A stretch of 64,000 nucleotides of DNA. Source: Porphyromonas sp. COT-239 OH1446 (GTDB lineage: Bacteria; Bacteroidota; Bacteroidia; Bacteroidales; Porphyromonadaceae). The stretch spans positions 126,759 through 190,758 of the forward strand of contig NZ_JRAO01000010.1 of assembly GCF_000768875.1 (NCBI RefSeq), in the 5' to 3' direction. The position numbers and the translations under genes are program-made. Below the pieces are notes generated by a model, which had not been told where the DNA came from, searched no databases, and was given only the letters and a program-made list of their open reading frames with translations. This document shows, one piece after another, positions 54,498 through 63,678 of this stretch (position 1 is its first letter; each line of letters begins with the position of its first letter).

Positions 54498-54505
54498 CAA
54501 AGATA
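54498..54505 (-). promoter_or_regulatory. Candidate -7 element of gpmA
   Basis: Reverse-strand TATCTTTG matches TAnnTTTG, 38 bases before the start codon; no TTG at the standard spacing. Confidence 0.5.
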
Positions 54506-54619
54506 AGGATAAATATTGAGGCGACCAGCCCCCTCGCAGGGGATACTCCGCAGCGAGCAAACCCTGCAAGGCTGGGATACTAAAGGATCGTCGCTCGGCC
54601 GTTGGCGGGAGGCTCGACA

Positions 54620-54826
54620 GAGGTCTCGACGGGGGTGCAATAGAGGTCTAAGTAGGATCGCAATGGAGACCCCAATAGGGGCTCAATAGAGATCTAAATA
54701 GGGTTGCAATGGAGACTCAAATAGGATCTCGATTGAAGTATAAGTAGGATCGCAACGGAGGTCTAAATAGGAGCTCAATGGAGATCTAAGTTGGATCACT
54801 CTCGAGACCCACATAGGAGCGAAAAA
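54620..54826 (+). repeat. Array D of the 23-bp tandem repeat family, nine direct units plus a decayed tail
   Basis: Nine gapless units start every 23 bases from 54620 (54620, 54643, 54666, 54689, 54712, 54735, 54758, 54781, 54804). Types ending GCAATG-like and CTCAATA-like alternate over units 2-7. Decayed copies with AAGTAG or AAGTTAG cores continue at roughly the same period to about 54950. The array sits in a 540-base gap (54461-55000) between two reverse genes, with no other gene seen. Confidence 0.93.
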
Positions 54827-55000
54827 GGATATTCAGTTAGAAGCCCATGGACACACAAGTAGCTGCAAAAAGTCTTATAAGTTAGCAGTCCAGCATCCAA
54901 TAAGTAGCAACGAAAAAAGAGATAAGTTATCAGACCACAGAGAGCTCACCAGGAGCTCCAGCGAGGGTTTAGTCATGAGGCCAGGGAGGGCACGAGCAGA

Positions 55001-55870
55001 TCAATCTCGCACGGGTGTCGCCCAATGCAGCTTACGGCGCAGTGTATCAGCAAAGGACTTGTTGCTTAGGCGAATCATCCGGATACTATGTTCGGAGCGT
55101 CGGATGCAAATGGAATTATCACAGTCGAGGATCTTAGTCTGCCCATCTAGAGCCATCAGGAAGCTATTGTTTCTCGAACTAACCCTTATGTGAATGACCT
55201 CTTGATCCGAAACGACAAGAGGACGTACCGTGAGCGAATGCGGTGCTACTGGAGTCATCAAGATACTCTCCGTCTCAGGCATCATAATCGGGCCACCAGC
55301 AGCGAGTGAATAGGCCGTAGAGCCCGTCGGGGTAGAGATCAAGAGACCATCGCATTCGTAGTCGGCTAGATAGGCATCCCCCAGGCGTGTGTGTAGCGTA
55401 ATCATCGAGCCCGTCTCTCGCTTGAGCAGCGAAACCTCGTTGAGCGTATCTCCACAGTAGCGACCATCAACCTCTACACGCAGCTGCATACGCTCCTCTA
55501 TGGTGTAACGTCCCTCGAGCAAGAGGTGAACCTCAGAGAGAGCCTCGTCCAGGTCAATGTCGGTCAAGAAACCCAATCGACCGAGGTTAATCCCAAGGAT
55601 CGGGATACGCTGCGAGGATACCCGACGTGCAGTGCGCAGGAAAGTACCATCACCCCCGAGACTGATAGCAAAGTCTAGATCTAAGGCCTCCATATCCTCG
55701 AGGTAACCCGAGATCGGCACCTCAAGACCAAAGTCCTCCCTCAGACTGCGGTGAAAAGCTCCATCGCAATACAACCTCACCCCCGTACGCAGAAGCTCCT
55801 CGAGCAGAGCCCCGAGCTTAGGGGCATGCATATGCTGGTAGCTAGAGCCAAATATTGCAATCCTGTGCAT
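55001..55870 (-). CDS. nadK: NAD kinase
   Basis: Phosphorylates NAD to NADP. Characteristic are FAISLGGDGTFLRTARRV (GGDG motif), GINLGRLGFLTDIDLDE, TLNEVSLLKRETGSM (NE/D motif) and the glycine-rich STPTGSTAYSLAAGGPIM. Length 289 residues is typical. It is divergent from pdxJ over 91 bases, an arrangement I recall from other Bacteroidales. Both genes serve cofactor supply. Confidence 0.96.
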   Translation of the reverse strand: MHRIAIFGSSYQHMHAPKLGALLEELLRTGVRLYCDGAFHRSLREDFGLEVPISGYLEDMEALDLDFAISLGGDGTFLRTARRVSSQRIPILGINLGRLGFLTDIDLDEALSEVHLLLEGRYTIEERMQLRVEVDGRYCGDTLNEVSLLKRETGSMITLHTRLGDAYLADYECDGLLISTPTGSTAYSLAAGGPIMMPETESILMTPVAPHSLTVRPLVVSDQEVIHIRVSSRNNSFLMALDGQTKILDCDNSICIRRSEHSIRMIRLSNKSFADTLRRKLHWATPVRD

Positions 55871-55899
55871 AAGTCTAAGTTAATTAAGCGTAAAAAGCC

Positions 55900-55907
55900 T
55901 ATATTTG
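55900..55907 (+). promoter_or_regulatory. Candidate -7 element of pdxJ
   Basis: TATATTTG matches TAnnTTTG; predicted start near 55914. No TTG at the standard spacing. Confidence 0.5.
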
Positions 55908-55938
55908 CGAATTGTGAGCCCAAAGGATTGGACTCGTG

Positions 55939-55946
55939 CAAATATA
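55939..55946 (-). promoter_or_regulatory. Candidate -7 element of nadK
   Basis: Reverse-strand TATATTTG matches TAnnTTTG; the predicted start near 55932 lies inside the pdxJ leader, so the two divergent transcripts would overlap by about 18 bases at their 5' ends. Confidence 0.45.
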
Positions 55947-55961
55947 AATAAACTAAAGAAG

Positions 55962-56675
55962 ATGACTCGGCTAAGTGTCAATATAAATAAGGTCGCCACC
56001 CTACGCAATGCCCGAGGGGGGGATGTACCCAATCTGCTTCAGGTAGCCCTCGACTGCGAACGCTTCGGGGCACAAGGTATCACTGTGCACCCTCGCCCAG
56101 ACGAGCGGCACATTCGCTACCAGGATGTCAGAGATCTAGCCCCTAGGCTAACGACAGAGTTTAACATCGAGGGTAATCCCACTCCTCAGTTCCTCGAGCT
56201 CGTCTACGAGGTACAACCGACTCAGGTAACCCTCGTGCCCGATGCCCCTGATGCTCTAACGAGCAATGCCGGTTGGAGCGTAGAGCCGCACTTCGACTTC
56301 CTCTGTCAGGTTATCTCTAATCTCAAGCATAGGGGCATTCGCAGCTCAATTTTCGTAGGCACAGAGCCCGACAACATCCGCTGGGCAGCACGTACAGGCA
56401 CAGACCGCATCGAGCTATACACAGAGCCCTACGCCGCCACCTATCCCAACGATCCAGCCCTTGCTGTTGCGGACTACATCGAGGCAGCCGAACTTGCTCG
56501 CCAGCTCGGTCTAGGCATCAACGCAGGGCATGACCTCAGCCTCGACAACCTGACCTACCTGTGCCAAAGCCTGCCACAGCTCGACGAGGTCTCCATCGGG
56601 CATGCCCTCATCAGCGAGGCCCTCTACCTCGGCCTAGAGGAGACAATACGCCGCTATCGCCAGTGCCTCATCTAA
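55962..56675 (+). CDS. pdxJ: Pyridoxine 5'-phosphate synthase
   Basis: TIM-barrel enzyme joining 1-deoxyxylulose 5-phosphate and 3-amino-2-oxopropyl phosphate in vitamin B6 synthesis. Marks are [42 protein letters not shown] and [15 protein letters not shown]. The ATG at 55962 gives 237 residues, and upstream codons would overlap the predicted promoter. SerC at 25010 can serve in the same pathway. exbB follows after 61 bases. Confidence 0.96.
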   Translation: MTRLSVNINKVATLRNARGGDVPNLLQVALDCERFGAQGITVHPRPDERHIRYQDVRDLAPRLTTEFNIEGNPTPQFLELVYEVQPTQVTLVPDAPDALTSNAGWSVEPHFDFLCQVISNLKHRGIRSSIFVGTEPDNIRWAARTGTDRIELYTEPYAATYPNDPALAVADYIEAAELARQLGLGINAGHDLSLDNLTYLCQSLPQLDEVSIGHALISEALYLGLEETIRRYRQCLI

Positions 56676-56736
56676 CCCCTCTTTTGATACATCGTCATTA
56701 TTCACTCAACCCAATAGATTACTATACACCAACACT

Positions 56737-57420
56737 ATGGAAACTACTCTCGTAGACTCTCTTAACCATATGGCCACCTCTGTGACGATACCCGTCAGCG
56801 AACTCTCAGTCCTCGAGCTGGCCACCAAGGGCGGATGGATCATGATCCTCCTGCTCGTCCTCTCCCTACTGGCCGTTTATGTCTTCGTCTCCAAGCTCCT
56901 ACAGATCCGTGCCGCAGGGCAGGAGGACAAGTACTTCATGGAGCGTATCAAGGACTACATCCACGAGGGCAAGACTAGCTCGGCCATCAAGCTCTGTCAG
57001 GAGGCCGACACCCCTGCCGCCCGTATGGTGGAGAAGGGCATTAGTCGCCTCGGCCGACCCATGAGCGACATCCTCGTGATCGTCGAGAATGTAGGCAACA
57101 TCGAGATCGGCCGTCTGGAGAATGGGTTACCGATCTTGGCCACCATCGCTGCTGGAGCTCCGATGATCGGCTTCCTAGGGACGGTAACGGGGATGGTGCG
57201 GGCCTTCTTCGACATGGCTGGCGCAGGCTCTCATGGCGTAGACGTGGCACTGCTCTCAGGAGGGATCTATGAGGCTCTCGTAACCACCGTTGGGGGCTTG
57301 ATCGTGGGGATCATTACCCTCTTCGCCTACAACTACCTCGTTGCACAGCTCGACAAGGTCGTCAACAAAATGGAGACCAAGACGGTCGAATTTATGGACT
57401 TGCTCAACGAATCATTATGA
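56737..57420 (+). CDS. exbB: ExbB/TolQ/MotA-type proton channel subunit
   Basis: A 227-residue inner-membrane protein with three membrane segments: GGWIMILLLVLSLLAVYVFV, then the pair ILATIAAGAPMIGFLGTVTG and EALVTTVGGLIVGIITLFAY. These match ExbB/TolQ, the proton channel that drives TonB (or Tol). The 4-base overlap (ATGA) with exbD and the following tonB-like gene support the TonB role. Confidence 0.93.
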   Translation: METTLVDSLNHMATSVTIPVSELSVLELATKGGWIMILLLVLSLLAVYVFVSKLLQIRAAGQEDKYFMERIKDYIHEGKTSSAIKLCQEADTPAARMVEKGISRLGRPMSDILVIVENVGNIEIGRLENGLPILATIAAGAPMIGFLGTVTGMVRAFFDMAGAGSHGVDVALLSGGIYEALVTTVGGLIVGIITLFAYNYLVAQLDKVVNKMETKTVEFMDLLNESL

Positions 57421-57836
57421 GCCTCAAGCGTAAGAGCCGAATAACCGAAGCCTTTAGCATGGCTTCGATGACGGATGTCATCTTCCTCTTGCTCATCTTC
57501 TTCCTCGTAACGAGCACCATCATCGTGCCCAATGCGCTCAAAGTCAGTCTGCCCAGCGCAGAGAGGCAGGTCAAGAGCGAGCTGCCTGCCCTGGGCATCT
57601 CCCTGACAGAGCAGCTCGAGTGCTTCCTCTCCGAGGGCAATGCACCCGCAACCCCGATTACCCTCGAGGAGCTGGAGCAACGCCTCGGCATCTACTCCGC
57701 CGAGCATCCCGAGGCCTTCGTCTCTATCCATGCTGACGAGCGAGTACCTTACCAACGAGTGATGGAGCTGATCAATATTGCCAGCCGGGCCAACCTGCGT
57801 GTCGTGCTCGCCACCAAGATCATCTCACGCACTTAA
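57417..57836 (+). CDS. exbD: ExbD/TolR biopolymer transport protein
   Basis: A 139-residue protein with one N-terminal membrane helix holding the essential Asp (ASMTDVIFLLLIFFLVTSTI) and a periplasmic domain (AFVSIHADERVPYQRVMELI). It forms the proton-driven motor with ExbB. The start overlaps the exbB stop by 4 bases; the tonB-like gene begins 17 bases after its stop. Confidence 0.93.
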   Translation: MSLKRKSRITEAFSMASMTDVIFLLLIFFLVTSTIIVPNALKVSLPSAERQVKSELPALGISLTEQLECFLSEGNAPATPITLEELEQRLGIYSAEHPEAFVSIHADERVPYQRVMELINIASRANLRVVLATKIISRT

Positions 57837-57853
57837 TACCCCCTCCTCCAAGC

Positions 57854-58777
57854 ATGAGTAAACCTCTAGATCCGAGACTTCGCTCTCGCCTCATCGCCCT
57901 AGGGATCACGCTGATGCTGCATGCACTCCTCGTATTCATGCTCTATCAGCTGCACCTGGAGAGTAGCCTACCCCAGCCCCCAGCCATGGAAGAGCTGGTC
58001 GTAGTTAATCTAGGCGACCTCCCCTCTGCCTCGGGCAAGGAAGAGCCCGAGGGCAAGAAGCTGCAGGAGGAGAGCCCGGAGCAGAGCGCAGCCCCAGCGC
58101 AGCCCACTCCCGAAGCGAACCCTAACCCCAAGCCCACCAAGCCTACAGCCCCCGAGCCTAAGCCCCAAATGCCTGCCAACCAACGACAGAGTATCGAGCC
58201 TACAATCAAGGCTGAGGAGGAGCGAGCGCAGCAACTTCGCCTGCAGCAAGCTGCCGAGCAAGCACGTGCCGAGGCTGAAGCCAAAGCCAAGGCCGAGGCT
58301 GAGCGCAGGGCACGACTAGAGCGAGAGGCTGCCGAAGCCAAAGCTAAAGCCGAGGCCGAGCGTAAAGCCAAGGAGGCTGAGCGTCGCCGTCAGATCGGCC
58401 AAAGTGTCGCTGGAGCTTTCGCAGGCAAAGCCAGTAATAGCTCCACTCAGGGCACAGACACCACAGGGGCGGGCAACCAGGGTGAGAGCAAGGGTAGTAG
58501 CGACAGCTATTCACTCACGGGCCGCACCATTACGAGCTTCGGGGGCGTACCTACTCGTCCCAAGACCAACCGAGCCATCACGGGCGTGATCAACGTGAGC
58601 ATTACGGTCAATGCCTCGGGCAGGGTCATCGACGCTTCGGTCAATCCGCAGGGAACGAATATCGCAGACCCCGCCATCCGCTCAGCCGCCATCGCAGCCG
58701 CAAAGGCTACGCAATTCAATGCCGTCCCCAATGCTACAGAGCAACGAGGCAGCATCAAATATAGATTTGTTCAATAA
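57854..58777 (+). CDS. tonB: TonB-family energy transducer with TolA-like linker
   Basis: A 307-residue protein with a single N-terminal membrane anchor (LIALGITLMLHALLVFMLY), a Pro/Glu/Lys-rich stretch (residues ~55-115), an Ala/Lys/Glu coiled coil (ARAEAEAKAKAEAERRARLE and on) as in TolA, a Gly/Ser linker and a TonB-type C-terminal domain (GVINVSITVNASGRVIDASV, SIKYRFVQ). It moves energy from ExbBD to outer-membrane receptors such as the one at 31961. The TolA-like middle leaves TolA as an alternative, but no tolB or pal gene is adjacent. Confidence 0.9.
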   Translation: MSKPLDPRLRSRLIALGITLMLHALLVFMLYQLHLESSLPQPPAMEELVVVNLGDLPSASGKEEPEGKKLQEESPEQSAAPAQPTPEANPNPKPTKPTAPEPKPQMPANQRQSIEPTIKAEEERAQQLRLQQAAEQARAEAEAKAKAEAERRARLEREAAEAKAKAEAERKAKEAERRRQIGQSVAGAFAGKASNSSTQGTDTTGAGNQGESKGSSDSYSLTGRTITSFGGVPTRPKTNRAITGVINVSITVNASGRVIDASVNPQGTNIADPAIRSAAIAAAKATQFNAVPNATEQRGSIKYRFVQ

Positions 58778-58793
58778 CCTAATCCCCCTCGCA

Positions 58794-59357
58794 ATGATGA
58801 ACAAGAATGTGTACGTATTCCTAGCTACAGGCTTCGAGGAGATCGAGGCTGTAGCCACCATCGACCTGCTGCGCCGTGCAGGTCTCTCCTGCGTTATTGT
58901 CTCTGTCGAGGAGACTCTGAACGTCTCTGGCGCACACAATGTCTGCGTCTGCGCCGACAAGCATATCAGCCAGGTCTCTATCAACGAGGCCGAAGCCATC
59001 ATCCTACCTGGCGGTCTACCAGGGGTAACTAACCTCAACGACTGCTCCCAGCTTAGAGAGCTGGTGGCCTCTGCCCACCAGTCCGGCATCCTAGTAGCTG
59101 CGATCTGTGCTGCGCCCATGATCCTCGGGCAGCTGGGCATCCTAGAGGGCAAGCGAGCCACGACCTACCCCAGCTTTGAGCCACACCTCAAGGGATATAT
59201 CCCCTCGGCCCAGGGGGTACAGATCGACGGGTCAGTGATCACGGCCACGAGTGCAGGCTTCACCTTCGACTTCGCTCTAGCCATCATCACTCATCTGCTT
59301 GGTGAGGAGGCTGCGGCCTCTGTTGCCTCAGGCATTATCTACAGCCCTAGGCACTAG
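58794..59357 (+). CDS. DJ-1/PfpI family protein
   Basis: A 187-residue protein of the DJ-1/YajL type. The nucleophile elbow is LVAAICAAPMILGQLG (Cys near 102-106), and the conserved acidic residue near the N-terminus is in FLATGFEEIEAVATIDLL. YajL-like members are described as chaperones or deglycases; which activity holds here is unknown. The ATG at 58794 (or the next at 58797) lies 16 bases after tonB, so it probably ends the pdxJ-exbB-exbD-tonB unit. A hairpin follows. Confidence 0.88.
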   Translation: MMNKNVYVFLATGFEEIEAVATIDLLRRAGLSCVIVSVEETLNVSGAHNVCVCADKHISQVSINEAEAIILPGGLPGVTNLNDCSQLRELVASAHQSGILVAAICAAPMILGQLGILEGKRATTYPSFEPHLKGYIPSAQGVQIDGSVITATSAGFTFDFALAIITHLLGEEAAASVASGIIYSPRH

Positions 59358-59385
59358 ACGACTAGGGCCTTATCGACCCAACGAC

Positions 59386-59429
59386 TTCGCCCCAGCCAAT
59401 GCCTCTTACGAGTGCTTGGCTGGGGCGAA
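59386..59429. terminator. Bidirectional terminator between the DJ-1 and gamma-CA genes
   Basis: TTCGCCCCAGCCAA (59386-59399) and its exact complement (59416-59429) form a 14-bp stem with a 16-base loop, then ACTTTGTTGG. It separates convergent genes. Confidence 0.8.
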
Positions 59430-59449
59430 ACTTTGTTGGTATGCAGAGG

Positions 59450-59989
59450 CTAAAGCTCGGAGAACTCATGTGTCTGCTCAGGGAACCACGAGGCGTACAT
59501 TTGGTAGTTACCAGCAATGCGTTTGTTCAGCTCCTGGCTTTGCGCCTCATTGACACGCTTGACCATTTTCGCAGGCACACCAGCCCACAGGGTATAGGGT
59601 TCTATGATCGTATTTGCCAGGACGACAGAGCCTGCAGCGATGATAGCACCCTCGCCCACCACAGCATGATCCATCACCACAGCTCCCATGCCCACCAGGG
59701 CGTAGTCGTGTACCGTACAGCCATGCAGGGTAACATTGTGCCCGATCGAGACATTATCCCCGATATGTAGAGTGGACTTCTCGTAGAGGGTGTGCAGGAC
59801 AGAGCCATCCTGGATATTCACATTCTTGCCGATGCGGATCGAATTGACATCCCCCCGCACCACAGCGTTGAACCAAATACTAGAGCCTTCGCCAATGACA
59901 ACATCCCCCACGACTGTTGCATTGACAGCCAAGAAGACATTGTCCGCTATAGAGGGTTTGAACCCTCTAACAGTTTGAATATATGCCAT
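59450..59989 (-). CDS. Gamma-carbonic-anhydrase-like hexapeptide protein
   Basis: A 179-residue left-handed beta-helix protein. Hexapeptide repeats run through most of it (IADNVFLAVNATVVGDVVIG, SIGHNVTLHGCTVHDYALVG, AVVGEGAIIAAGSVV). The metal-binding His set of the gamma-CA family is in VLHTLYE, SIGHNVTLHGC. Members range from active carbonic anhydrase to CaiE/PaaY-like proteins, so activity is not certain. It follows the aminopeptidase P gene by 33 bases. Confidence 0.88.
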   Translation of the reverse strand: MAYIQTVRGFKPSIADNVFLAVNATVVGDVVIGEGSSIWFNAVVRGDVNSIRIGKNVNIQDGSVLHTLYEKSTLHIGDNVSIGHNVTLHGCTVHDYALVGMGAVVMDHAVVGEGAIIAAGSVVLANTIIEPYTLWAGVPAKMVKRVNEAQSQELNKRIAGNYQMYASWFPEQTHEFSEL

Positions 59990-60022
59990 TAAATTAATTA
60001 ATAATTTCTTCTTCGATAGAGG

Positions 60023-61804
60023 TTAGAGTGCGGCAGTCTTGGCCTTGAGCCAGGCGGCCTCCTCGGCATTCAGCTCTGGGCTGAGGCGATCATAGACCGC
60101 AGCCTGATAATCATTATACCAAGCGAGCTCCTTATCTGTGAGCAAGCTCTTATCGACAAGGCTATTGTCGAGGTAACAGAGGGTCAGGGTCTCGAAGCCG
60201 TAGAAGCGACCGAAATCCGTCTCTTGCTTAAGCTCCGTAACAACAAGGTTCTCGATACGAATGCCATAGATCCCCGAGCGATAAAGGCCTGGCTCATTGC
60301 TGGTGATCATACCGATCTCGAGGGCTGTGGGATTCAGGTCTGTACGGATGTTCTGAGGCCCTTCGTGCACGTTGAGGAAGTAGCCTACGCCATGACCTGT
60401 GCCATGACCATAGTTGAGCCCTTCATCCCATAGAGCTTTACGGGCCAAGATGTCCAGCTGGCAACCGCAAGTACCTTGTGGATAACGGGCCAATGCGATG
60501 CCTATATGCCCCTTGAGTACGAGGGTATAGTCTCTGCGCAGCTGCTCGCTAGGCTTGCTCAGGGCGATAGTACGGGTAATATCCGTTGTGCCATCGACAT
60601 ACTGCCCACCGCTGTCCAGGAGCAATACGCCCTCGGGATGGATGACAGAGGAGGTCTCGGCATCGGCTCGATAGTGTACGATAGCTCCATGCCCTTGATG
60701 GCCCGCAATAGTGGAGAAGCTATCGCCATAGAAGAGCTCACCCTGGGCACGGAACTCGTTCAGACGCACGCCGATCTCATACTCAGTATAGGTACGGCCA
60801 GCGGCCAGCTCTCCCTCGAGCCAAATAAAGAAGCGAGTAAGGGCTACGCCATCACGCACCATTACCTTGCGCAGGCCTGCCAGCTCGGTAGCATTCTTCA
60901 CTGCCTTGAGCATCGTAACGACCGATACTCCAGGGATGACCTGACAATGCTGTGGGATGCGGGCATAGAGGCTCTGGGTAATGCGCTTGGCATCGACGAA
61001 GAGGCGTGTTGTCTCGGGAAGAGAGGCGATGAAGTCGCCGATATGGTAATAGTCCTCGATACGTACACCGCTCCTCTCTAGGCTCTCTCGTAGAGTCTGA
61101 GGCACTTTGCTCTCGAGGGTGAAGAGGACTGAGCCCGTAGTGCTGATGAAGCCAAAGCCTAAGGCAACAGGATTATACTCGACGTCATTGCCTCGGATGT
61201 TGAAAGCCCAGGCCAGCTCGTCCAGCATCGTGATGATAGTGGCATTAGCCCCGACAGCATCTAGGCGAGCACATACAGCCTCGATACGCTCAGAGACCGT
61301 CTGCCCTGCGAAAGTGCTAGGATGCTCAAAAAGCTGATGCATAGGCACCTCGGGGCGATCGAGCCAAACGCCCTCGAGCAGATCAAGGTCGAGACGATAG
61401 GTGATGCCATAGGGGGCCAACTTGGCACGGGTATCTTCGGCCTCGGCACGAGAGAGGCAAGCTCCGTCGGCGGCAACTACCGAACCCGAGGGGAGCTCTC
61501 GACAGAGGAACTCCTCGATCGTAGGCACCTCGGGAAGACCTTGCTTGTAGAGACTGATCTCGCTCCCTTCAAGCTGCTGAGCAGCCTGAAGGAAGTAGCG
61601 AGAGTCTGTCCATAACCCAGCCTTGTCGAGGGTAACGACTACAGAGCCTGCCGAACCGTCGAAGCCGCTGATCCAGGTGCGCCCCTTCCATCGCTCAGGG
61701 GTATATTCGCTCAGGTGGGCATCTGACGAGGTGATGATGTAGGCAGAGATGCCTGAGTTGCGCATTACCTTGCGCAGTAGAGAGATACGTTCGTTGATCG
61801 TCAT
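60023..61804 (-). CDS. pepP: Xaa-Pro aminopeptidase (aminopeptidase P, M24B)
   Basis: A 593-residue metallopeptidase releasing the N-terminal residue before proline. Two creatinase-like N-terminal domains precede the pita-bread catalytic domain. Metal ligands are in LLDSGGQYVDGTTDITRTI (Asp, Asp), NYGHGTGHGVGYFLNVHEGP (His), ITSNEPGLY (Glu) and IENLVVTE (Glu). The long form with two N-terminal domains is usual in Bacteroidetes and eukaryotes. No signal peptide, so cytoplasmic. It lies between DUF4301 (11 bases) and the gamma-CA-like gene. Confidence 0.95.
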   Translation of the reverse strand: MTINERISLLRKVMRNSGISAYIITSSDAHLSEYTPERWKGRTWISGFDGSAGSVVVTLDKAGLWTDSRYFLQAAQQLEGSEISLYKQGLPEVPTIEEFLCRELPSGSVVAADGACLSRAEAEDTRAKLAPYGITYRLDLDLLEGVWLDRPEVPMHQLFEHPSTFAGQTVSERIEAVCARLDAVGANATIITMLDELAWAFNIRGNDVEYNPVALGFGFISTTGSVLFTLESKVPQTLRESLERSGVRIEDYYHIGDFIASLPETTRLFVDAKRITQSLYARIPQHCQVIPGVSVVTMLKAVKNATELAGLRKVMVRDGVALTRFFIWLEGELAAGRTYTEYEIGVRLNEFRAQGELFYGDSFSTIAGHQGHGAIVHYRADAETSSVIHPEGVLLLDSGGQYVDGTTDITRTIALSKPSEQLRRDYTLVLKGHIGIALARYPQGTCGCQLDILARKALWDEGLNYGHGTGHGVGYFLNVHEGPQNIRTDLNPTALEIGMITSNEPGLYRSGIYGIRIENLVVTELKQETDFGRFYGFETLTLCYLDNSLVDKSLLTDKELAWYNDYQAAVYDRLSPELNAEEAAWLKAKTAAL

Positions 61805-61815
61805 GATTATGTTGT

Positions 61816-63369
61816 TTAGTTGTGAATAGGATTTTGATGTTGGGGACGAAGCAGGTCATTTACCTCCTTGACTGGGTTAAAGGTCTCAATGGGTACCTCA
61901 ACGAAGATGGTATTCCAGTGGTGCATCGAGCCATTCCACAGCCCAGGACGCTCCAGGGCACGAAGGGCACGTGCACCCGAGGTTTTGGAGGCAATAAAGG
62001 CTGTCTTGGGGTTGATGAACTTACCGAGGTCGAAGCGTTCGCCTCTAAAGTCCCTGATACAGCAAACTAGATCCACAGGATTGAAGTACTCCCCACCCTC
62101 GAAGAGAGCTCTCTGAGTCTCATCCTGCATATTGATCTGCGAACTCTCGAGGATCTGTAGTGAAGTGCTTCCCTCTGCCTCACGCACGACGAAAGGGCCT
62201 CCTCCAGGCTCACCCTCATTGCGCACCATACCGCAGACACGGATGGGGCGATTGAGCTTGGTCATGAGCCAAGACTGCAAGAGCTTATCATCCTCGAGGA
62301 TCTCCTCTGGGGTCTGAATATAGAGATTGTCTCGGATGAAGGCAGCCATCTCGAGCAGCTGTGTATGGGGCACTCGTCCTCGATCCAGCTGCTTGAGGTA
62401 CTGGTAGATCTGATCACGGGCAGCGATGAGGATGCCACCGAGGAGCTTCTTGGACATGATCGTTGCCCCCTTGAAATAGTCGGGCACGACATTGTCAATA
62501 TTCTTGATGAAGACGACATCGGTATCCAAATCCGATAGGTTGGAGATCAGAGCACCATGCCCTCCAGGGCGGAAGACGAGCCCCCCAGCCTCATCACGAA
62601 ACAGATCGCCCTCGGGTGTGAGTGCCAGGGTGTCTGTGCTGGGCTTCTGCTCGCTATAGGAAATATCGTAGAGGACACCATACTTATCCTGGAAGTACTT
62701 ACGGGACTGCTCGACATGAGCCTCAAAGGCCGCCCGATGCTCGGCCGATACCGTAAAGTGAATGCGCACCTGACCATCGGAGTTACGGGCATAGAGAGCT
62801 CCCTCGACGAGATGTTCGTCCGCCGAGGTGCATGCCCCCTTGGGGTAGAGGTGGAAGAGCAATAGGCCCTTGGGCAGCGAACCATAGCCGAGGCCTTGAT
62901 CCTTGAGTAGATTCTCTACTACAACCTTGTATTCACCGAGAGAGATGAGCTTGGGGATGGTCTTCCAGCTATTACGTAGGCATGCTTCGTTGAGGCGGTC
63001 GTAGAAGGCAAAGTCGGACAAGCGGTCGAAGAAGATCTTCTCTGCGGATGTTGTAGGCTCATTGTAGTCAGCCTCGAGGAAGCTGTAGAGCATCTTGAAC
63101 ATTCGTGAGGCAGCCCCCGAGGCTGGGACCATCTTGCACACCGATGCCTCTGGGCTATCGAGATAATCCTGCCACAGCTCCATGTAGCGAGCCTCCTCCT
63201 CCTTGTCTGTACGCATGATCCCCTGCTTGAGCGAAGCGGCGGCGATCAGATCGAGATAAGGGAAGCCATTTCTAATATCATTAACCTGTCGCTCAGCCTC
63301 CTCCAGGCTGATGCCTCTACTCTGGAGAGTCTCCAGATCAGCAGGGCTAAATAAATCTTGATCCATCAT
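61816..63369 (-). CDS. DUF4301 family protein
   Basis: A 517-residue protein that matches the Bacteroidetes DUF4301 family: KMVPASGAASRMFKMLYSFL, LPKGLLLFHLYPKGACTSAD, RPGGHGALISNLSDLDTDVV, FIKNIDNVVPDYFKG. The KMVPASGAASRMFK and LDTDVVFIKNIDNV segments look like the substrate- and metal-binding parts of a nucleotidyltransferase fold (as in UDP-sugar pyrophosphorylases), so a sugar- or nucleotide-related enzyme is possible but unproved. First gene of DUF4301-pepP-gammaCA. Confidence 0.85.
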   Translation of the reverse strand: MMDQDLFSPADLETLQSRGISLEEAERQVNDIRNGFPYLDLIAAASLKQGIMRTDKEEEARYMELWQDYLDSPEASVCKMVPASGAASRMFKMLYSFLEADYNEPTTSAEKIFFDRLSDFAFYDRLNEACLRNSWKTIPKLISLGEYKVVVENLLKDQGLGYGSLPKGLLLFHLYPKGACTSADEHLVEGALYARNSDGQVRIHFTVSAEHRAAFEAHVEQSRKYFQDKYGVLYDISYSEQKPSTDTLALTPEGDLFRDEAGGLVFRPGGHGALISNLSDLDTDVVFIKNIDNVVPDYFKGATIMSKKLLGGILIAARDQIYQYLKQLDRGRVPHTQLLEMAAFIRDNLYIQTPEEILEDDKLLQSWLMTKLNRPIRVCGMVRNEGEPGGGPFVVREAEGSTSLQILESSQINMQDETQRALFEGGEYFNPVDLVCCIRDFRGERFDLGKFINPKTAFIASKTSGARALRALERPGLWNGSMHHWNTIFVEVPIETFNPVKEVNDLLRPQHQNPIHN

Positions 63370-63678
63370 TTTCTTACAAGTGTTGGTAATATCGCAAACA
63401 ACCCTATAAAGGTAGTAAAAAGCCCGCTGATCACTTCAGCCTCGAGGGCAATTGCATGCCAATATTCTCCTCTTTGTCCATTTCGAGGGGCTGTAACTCC
63501 CTTAATGGCGACAGCGACACCCCCCTCACAGCTTTTCCTGCACGCCTCGCTGCCTCCCACTCATCCATCCCCTGGCTCTTCGCCTACACCCTCACGGGGC
63601 TCTTGGACGAGCTCTCAGTAGAATATCTACTGCGCTCTCGGTAGATCCTCGACCGAGCAGCTAGATAGGGCCTTCGTA

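Noticed and set aside
54620-54826. Repeat arrays as plasmid or phage iterons
   Set aside because: No replication initiator, partition gene or phage gene is near, and the arrays recur at five chromosomal places among housekeeping genes.
63370-63678. Short ORFs of 61-87 codons in the terminal gap
   Set aside because: They overlap each other on both strands, start and stop within repeat-rich DNA and show no motif.
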